Source of the DNA: Hylemonella sp.
Lineage (GTDB): Bacteria; Pseudomonadota; Gammaproteobacteria; Burkholderiales; Burkholderiaceae_C
DNA length: 64,000 nt
Reading direction: 5' to 3'
Assembly: GCF_027532185.1 (NCBI RefSeq)
Contig: NZ_JAPZSV010000006.1
Coordinates: forward strand, 62,001 to 126,000
Shown here: piece after piece, positions 60,533-64,000 of the stretch
Layout of the letters: each line of letters begins with the position of its first letter
Position numbering within the stretch: position 1 is the stretch's first letter
The notes under the pieces: model-generated
Told to the model about the DNA's origin: nothing
Databases searched by the model: none
What the model saw: only the letters and a program-made list of their open reading frames with translations
Translations under genes and position numbers: made by a program

Positions 60533-62605
60533 TCAGGGCTTCTTGTCGCCCTGGATCAGGCGCTGTACCGTGTCGCAAAGCTCGGAAACGTCGTTGGGCT
60601 TGTGGATCAGTGCGCGTGCGCCCGCGGCCAGCGCATTGGCCTCGATCTCGGGCGTGATGTAGCCCGAGGCCAGGGCCATGGGCAGCTTGGGGCAGATCTG
60701 GCGCGCTTCCTTGAGCAGGTCCACACCGCTGTAGCCAGGCATGTTGTAGTCGGTGACGAGCAGGTCGAAGTCCTGCTGCTCGCGCAACGCGGCCAGCGCG
60801 GCGCGCGGGTCGGTGTAGATGCTGATCTTGAAGCCGCGCCGGCTCAGCACGCGTTCGACGAGGAAGGCCAGGGCCTGGTCGTCGTCGACATACATCACGT
60901 GGCGGCCGAAGCCCATGACGGTCTGCAGGCGTGCGGGCTCGGCCGGGATGGAGGCCACGTCGTCATCAGCGACGGGGAAGTAGAGCGTGAACTCGCTGCC
61001 CTGGCCGGGAGTGCTGCTCACGTCCACCGCGCCCAGATGCGTGCGCATCACGCCGTGCACCACAGCCAGGCCCAGGCCTGTGCCCTGGCCCACGGGCTTG
61101 GTGGTGTAGAAGGGTTCGAAGATGCGTTGCAGGGTCTCGCGGTCCATGCCGCTGCCGCTGTCGCGCACGGACAGCGTGACGTAGCGGCCCTCCGCCAGGC
61201 CCAGGCGCTGGCATTCGAGCATGGCCGGGCTGCAGCTGGCCAGCGAGATGCTGACCGTGCCGCGCACGCTGCCGATGGCATGGACGGCATTGGTGCAGAG
61301 GTTGATGAGGGCCTGTTCGACCTGGGTGGCATCGGCCAGCACGGGTGGAGTGTCGTGCAGGCGCACCTGCAGGTCCACGCCAGGCGGCAGCGTGACCTTC
61401 ATGAGGCGTACCGATTCCTGCACCACGTCGCTGAGATGGACGCTGTGGCGCTTGGGCGCCTCGTTGCGGCTGAAGGTGAGGATCTGGCGCACCAGGTCGC
61501 GTCCGCGCCGGCCGGCCTTCTCGATCTCGGCCAGGCTGACCTGCACGGGCGAGTCGGCCGGGGCGTCCTGGCGCGCCAGTGTGACGTTGCCCAGGATGGC
61601 GCCGAGGATGTTGTTGAAGTCGTGCGCGATGCCGCCGGCCATGGTGCCGATGGCCTGCATCTTGTGCGCCTCGCGCAGCTGGGCTTCGAGGATGTTGCGC
61701 TGCGCCTCCATCTGCCGGCGTGCCGTCAGGTCGCGCGCAAAGACGGTGGTGATGTCGCCGTCGCCCTCGGGCTGGCGTTCGCGCGAGACGCTGACCTCCA
61801 GCGCCAGCGGCAGGCCGTCGGCCGTGCGGCCGTTGACTTCGCCCAGGATGGCCTGGCTGGAAACGCGGGTCGCGGCGATGGCGCCGATGGACTCGGGCAG
61901 GAAACGGCCCAGCGAGGTCTTGAGCGCCTGTTCGGGCGGGCACTGGAAGAGCGCGGCGGCGGCGGGGTTGAAGACGGTGATGCGCTGCTCGCCGTCGACG
62001 CAGATGATGGCATCGAGCGAGGAGTTGATGATGGCTGCCAGCCGGTTCTCGGACAGGCGCAGCTCCTCGTTGCGCTGCTGCAGCGCCAGCGCGCTTTCCT
62101 GCAGGGCACGCCGGCGTTCCTGCAGGGCGCGGCGCTCGGTCAGCAGCGGTCCCTGGTCGATGACGGCGCAGATGAAGTGCGTGAGGTCGCGGTCGTGCGA
62201 GTACTGGATACGCGCAATGTGCAGGTCGCCCGTGAAACGGGCTTCCAGACCGCTGGAGAACACCACCTCGGTGGTGTCGCTGTGGCCCTGGAGTTTGGCC
62301 TCGTCCAGCGCGTGCTGCACGCGCTCCACATGGTCGGGTGTGACCAGGGGCAGCAGGAAGTTGAGCGGCGGATCGGATTCCTTGGGGCGGAACAGCCGCA
62401 AGGCCATGGCATTGCTCTGCTCGACCATGCCGTCCTCGTCGACCACCATCAGCGCCAGCGGTACATTGGAGAACAGGGACTCGAAGCGTTCGGAGGCGCC
62501 CTCGGCCGCAATGCGGCTGTACTGCAGCGCACTGTTCTGCGCCTCCAGTTCGGCCTGGTAGGCACGCAGGTCTTCGATCAGCTTGGGAAGGGCCCGGCGG
62601 GACAT
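60533..62605 (-). CDS. Hybrid sensor histidine kinase with PAS domains and receiver
   Basis: A 690-residue cytoplasmic kinase: an N-terminal coiled coil, PAS 1 (~45-150), coiled coil, PAS 2 (~185-310), the dimerisation domain with the phospho-accepting histidine in GTMAGGIAHDFNNILGAI, an ATPase domain (NLCTNAVHAIG, DSGSGMD, GTGLGLAVVHG), and a C-terminal receiver with MYVDDDQAL, phospho-accepting aspartate in VTDYNMPGYSG and lysine in IHKPND. There is no output domain, so it signals by phosphotransfer. It lies 25 bases after the cyclase-FHA gene and just before the pseudouridine synthase gene. The stimulus is unknown. Confidence 0.94.
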   Translation of the reverse strand: MSRRALPKLIEDLRAYQAELEAQNSALQYSRIAAEGASERFESLFSNVPLALMVVDEDGMVEQSNAMALRLFRPKESDPPLNFLLPLVTPDHVERVQHALDEAKLQGHSDTTEVVFSSGLEARFTGDLHIARIQYSHDRDLTHFICAVIDQGPLLTERRALQERRRALQESALALQQRNEELRLSENRLAAIINSSLDAIICVDGEQRITVFNPAAAALFQCPPEQALKTSLGRFLPESIGAIAATRVSSQAILGEVNGRTADGLPLALEVSVSRERQPEGDGDITTVFARDLTARRQMEAQRNILEAQLREAHKMQAIGTMAGGIAHDFNNILGAILGNVTLARQDAPADSPVQVSLAEIEKAGRRGRDLVRQILTFSRNEAPKRHSVHLSDVVQESVRLMKVTLPPGVDLQVRLHDTPPVLADATQVEQALINLCTNAVHAIGSVRGTVSISLASCSPAMLECQRLGLAEGRYVTLSVRDSGSGMDRETLQRIFEPFYTTKPVGQGTGLGLAVVHGVMRTHLGAVDVSSTPGQGSEFTLYFPVADDDVASIPAEPARLQTVMGFGRHVMYVDDDQALAFLVERVLSRRGFKISIYTDPRAALAALREQQDFDLLVTDYNMPGYSGVDLLKEARQICPKLPMALASGYITPEIEANALAAGARALIHKPNDVSELCDTVQRLIQGDKKP

Positions 62606-62630
62606 GGCAGGGGCGGGCGGTGGGCGCGGC

Positions 62631-63548
62631 TCAGGCGTTCTTGTTGGTGAACCAGAAGCTGACGACCGGGGCCGTCGGGTCGTCGAAGGAGGCGCCCAGC
62701 GACATTTCACCCTTGTCGAGCAGCACGCATTCCTGACGGCGCAGCGAGATCACGGCCGTGGAGCCGGCAAAGCGCACCCAGGTGCCGTAGCTGCTGATGT
62801 CGGAGAGCACGAAGAGGTCGCCGCGTCGGTCCAGGCGCGCGTGCAGTCGCGAGACGCGCGGGTCGAGGACGGCGAAATGGGCGTCGTTGCCGCGGCCCAG
62901 GAAGACCGGCATGTCCATGGCCTCGAACAGCACATTGTGTTCGCGCCAGGTCAGCTCGATGGTGCTGGGCAGGCGGCTGGTGGGCGCGCCCAGCGTGTCC
63001 AGGCCGGCCTGCATGGTCATGATCTCCGACGTGGTCTCGCGCTGCCAGTCGATGCGGTAGATGGTGACAGGCTCGCTCTTGCCGCGCACGTCCATGGGGC
63101 CGAGGTTGCGGTAGTTGATCTCGCCGTCGTTCCACAGCGCGTCGATCACCGATTCGGAGGCGAAGATCTGCTCGGCACCCGAAAGATCGCTCAGGCGCGA
63201 GGCCATGTTGACAGCGTCGCCGAAGCAGTCGCCGTCCTGTTCCACCACCTCGCCGCGCGCCAGGCCCACCTTGATCTGCATCTTGGTCGAGCCGGGGTAG
63301 CCGCTAACGCGCTCCTTCTGCAGGCGCTGCATCTCCACCATGGCCAGCACGGCGGCCTGGTTGTCGGCAAAGGAAGCGAGCACCCCGTCGCCCAGGTACT
63401 TGATGACGCGCCCGCCACGGGCCTGGAAGAGCTTACCGATCCAGTGCGTGGTGCGTGTCACCACCTCGGCCGCCCGGGTATTGCCCAGCGCCTCGAACAG
63501 GCCGGTGCTACCGGTCAGGTCGGCGAAGACGATGGTGAGGACGGTCAT
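62631..63548 (-). CDS. Adenylate/guanylate cyclase-FHA fusion protein
   Basis: A 305-residue protein: an N-terminal class III nucleotide cyclase domain (~1-165) and a C-terminal FHA phosphothreonine-binding domain (~215-300). Both metal aspartates are there (IVFADLTGST and KYLGDGVLASF), with the lysine before the second and the aspartate of FGDAVNMASRL that usually select ATP. The Asn and Arg of VNMASR are kept. So active adenylate cyclase is likely. The FHA part shows FLGRGND, RVSRLHA and SSYGTWV. The ATG at 63548 has an aggag site. The hybrid kinase follows, suggesting a linked pathway. Confidence 0.93.
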   Translation of the reverse strand: MTVLTIVFADLTGSTGLFEALGNTRAAEVVTRTTHWIGKLFQARGGRVIKYLGDGVLASFADNQAAVLAMVEMQRLQKERVSGYPGSTKMQIKVGLARGEVVEQDGDCFGDAVNMASRLSDLSGAEQIFASESVIDALWNDGEINYRNLGPMDVRGKSEPVTIYRIDWQRETTSEIMTMQAGLDTLGAPTSRLPSTIELTWREHNVLFEAMDMPVFLGRGNDAHFAVLDPRVSRLHARLDRRGDLFVLSDISSYGTWVRFAGSTAVISLRRQECVLLDKGEMSLGASFDDPTAPVVSFWFTNKNA

Positions 63549-63676
63549 GCAGGAGGAGCTTGTAATTTGTATGCTGATTATGACCCGGCCCGATGCGTTT
63601 CCGTTGCAGACGCGCGGTAAGGCGGTCCAGCCGAGTATATAGAGGCGCGTCGCTGCGAGGTGCCGGGGGCGCAGGC

Positions 63677-64000
63677 TCAGGAGGACTGCGCGGCCGGCTG
63701 GCGTACCCGCTGCAGGGTCAGTTGCAGCAGGCGCGCATCGGCACTGGCCCGGTGGCGCTGGGGCCCGCGTTCGCCCGCGACCTGCCGCTTGACGGCGTGC
63801 CAGCGTTCAGCCTCGTCCTCGCGCAGCAGGGCGCGCAGGTTTTCCAGCTTGAAGCGCTGGCGCAGGCCGGCGACGTCGAAGAGCAGGGCCAGCCAGGTGT
63901 AGTCGTGGTTCCAGCCGTCGGAATAGACCGTTCGGCCCTGCAGCTGTTCGTTGAGCAGGATGGCCACTTCCGCGGCCGGTTTGCCGCGGCTCAGCAGCGC
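63677..64000 (-). CDS. C-terminal part of a 3'-5' exonuclease-like protein, 5' end beyond the window
   Basis: The reading frame is open to the window edge, so only the last ~107 residues are visible. The sequence SDGWNHDYTWLALLFDVAGLRQRF followed by RHRASADARLL looks like the end of an RNase H-fold 3'-5' exonuclease (DEDD type), where a late histidine and aspartate (HxxxxD) complete the active site. The catalytic N-terminal motifs are outside the window, so the assignment is tentative. The 127-bp gap before the cyclase gene may contain promoters for both genes. Confidence 0.5.
   Translation of the reverse strand, partial: ALLSRGKPAAEVAILLNEQLQGRTVYSDGWNHDYTWLALLFDVAGLRQRFKLENLRALLREDEAERWHAVKRQVAGERGPQRHRASADARLLQLTLQRVRQPAAQSS

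Overview
The window reads as a high-GC chromosome segment of a betaproteobacterium in the order Burkholderiales, most likely family Comamonadaceae. This is inferred from gene families and arrangement, because no rRNA or other marker gene is present. The supporting families are a Bug-type substrate-binding protein, a TAXI-TRAP protein, two DUF1631 proteins around ettA, Sox genes, a molybdenum hydroxylase of the isoquinoline-oxidoreductase type, and a class II ribonucleotide reductase. I saw no rRNA, tRNA, CRISPR array, insertion sequence or prophage. It looks like densely packed core chromosome, with many 4-base ATGA/GTGA stop-start overlaps.

Left third (1-28 kb): fdhD (cut by the edge), an AEC permease, an MFS-LysR pair, pdxH, and an xdhC-nucleotidyltransferase pair for molybdenum-cofactor handling. 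Then come sodC, a GGDEF-EAL/ChaC pair, a thioesterase-gloA pair divergent from marR-MFS, an SDR and an rhlE helicase with a clear terminator. Two DUF1631 genes flank ettA, and ettA is preceded by a short upstream reading frame that starts with the same five residues as EttA. Next are a P1 peptidase-TAXI pair, an RlpA-like lipoprotein, a methyltransferase divergent from a radical SAM gene with a consensus LexA box, and a set of copper-type periplasmic proteins.

Middle (28-42 kb): a chemoreceptor with an unusual histidine-containing membrane sensor, a large GGDEF-EAL protein, and a tightly overlapping run iorA-like, iorB-like, soxX, soxY, soxZ, soxA. The SoxY lacks the usual GGCGG swinging arm. 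After these come small membrane and hypothetical genes, a Bug protein, a DUF502 protein, an orphan type IV pilin, a 2OG-Fe dioxygenase, a UspA protein and a hemerythrin-PAS pair.

Right third (42.8-64 kb): a cobalamin-dependent ribonucleotide reductase with an inverted repeat upstream, a BLUF photoreceptor, two paralogous SRPBCC proteins, tag, small accessory genes, a thioesterase-DUF429 pair, a GGDEF protein, a nitropropane-dioxygenase-type oxidoreductase, a chemoreceptor, a DCC/SUMF1-like/SDR set, an SDR, an RluA-type pseudouridine synthase, a hybrid histidine kinase and an adenylate cyclase-FHA protein. The last gene is cut by the edge and resembles the C-terminus of a 3'-5' exonuclease.

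The strongest candidates for something undescribed are the ettA leader (upstream peptide plus a hairpin holding the ettA ribosome-binding site) and the translationally coupled molybdenum hydroxylase-SoxXYZA operon. Signalling proteins are common: two GGDEF-EAL proteins, one GGDEF protein, two chemoreceptors, a nucleotide cyclase and a hybrid kinase.
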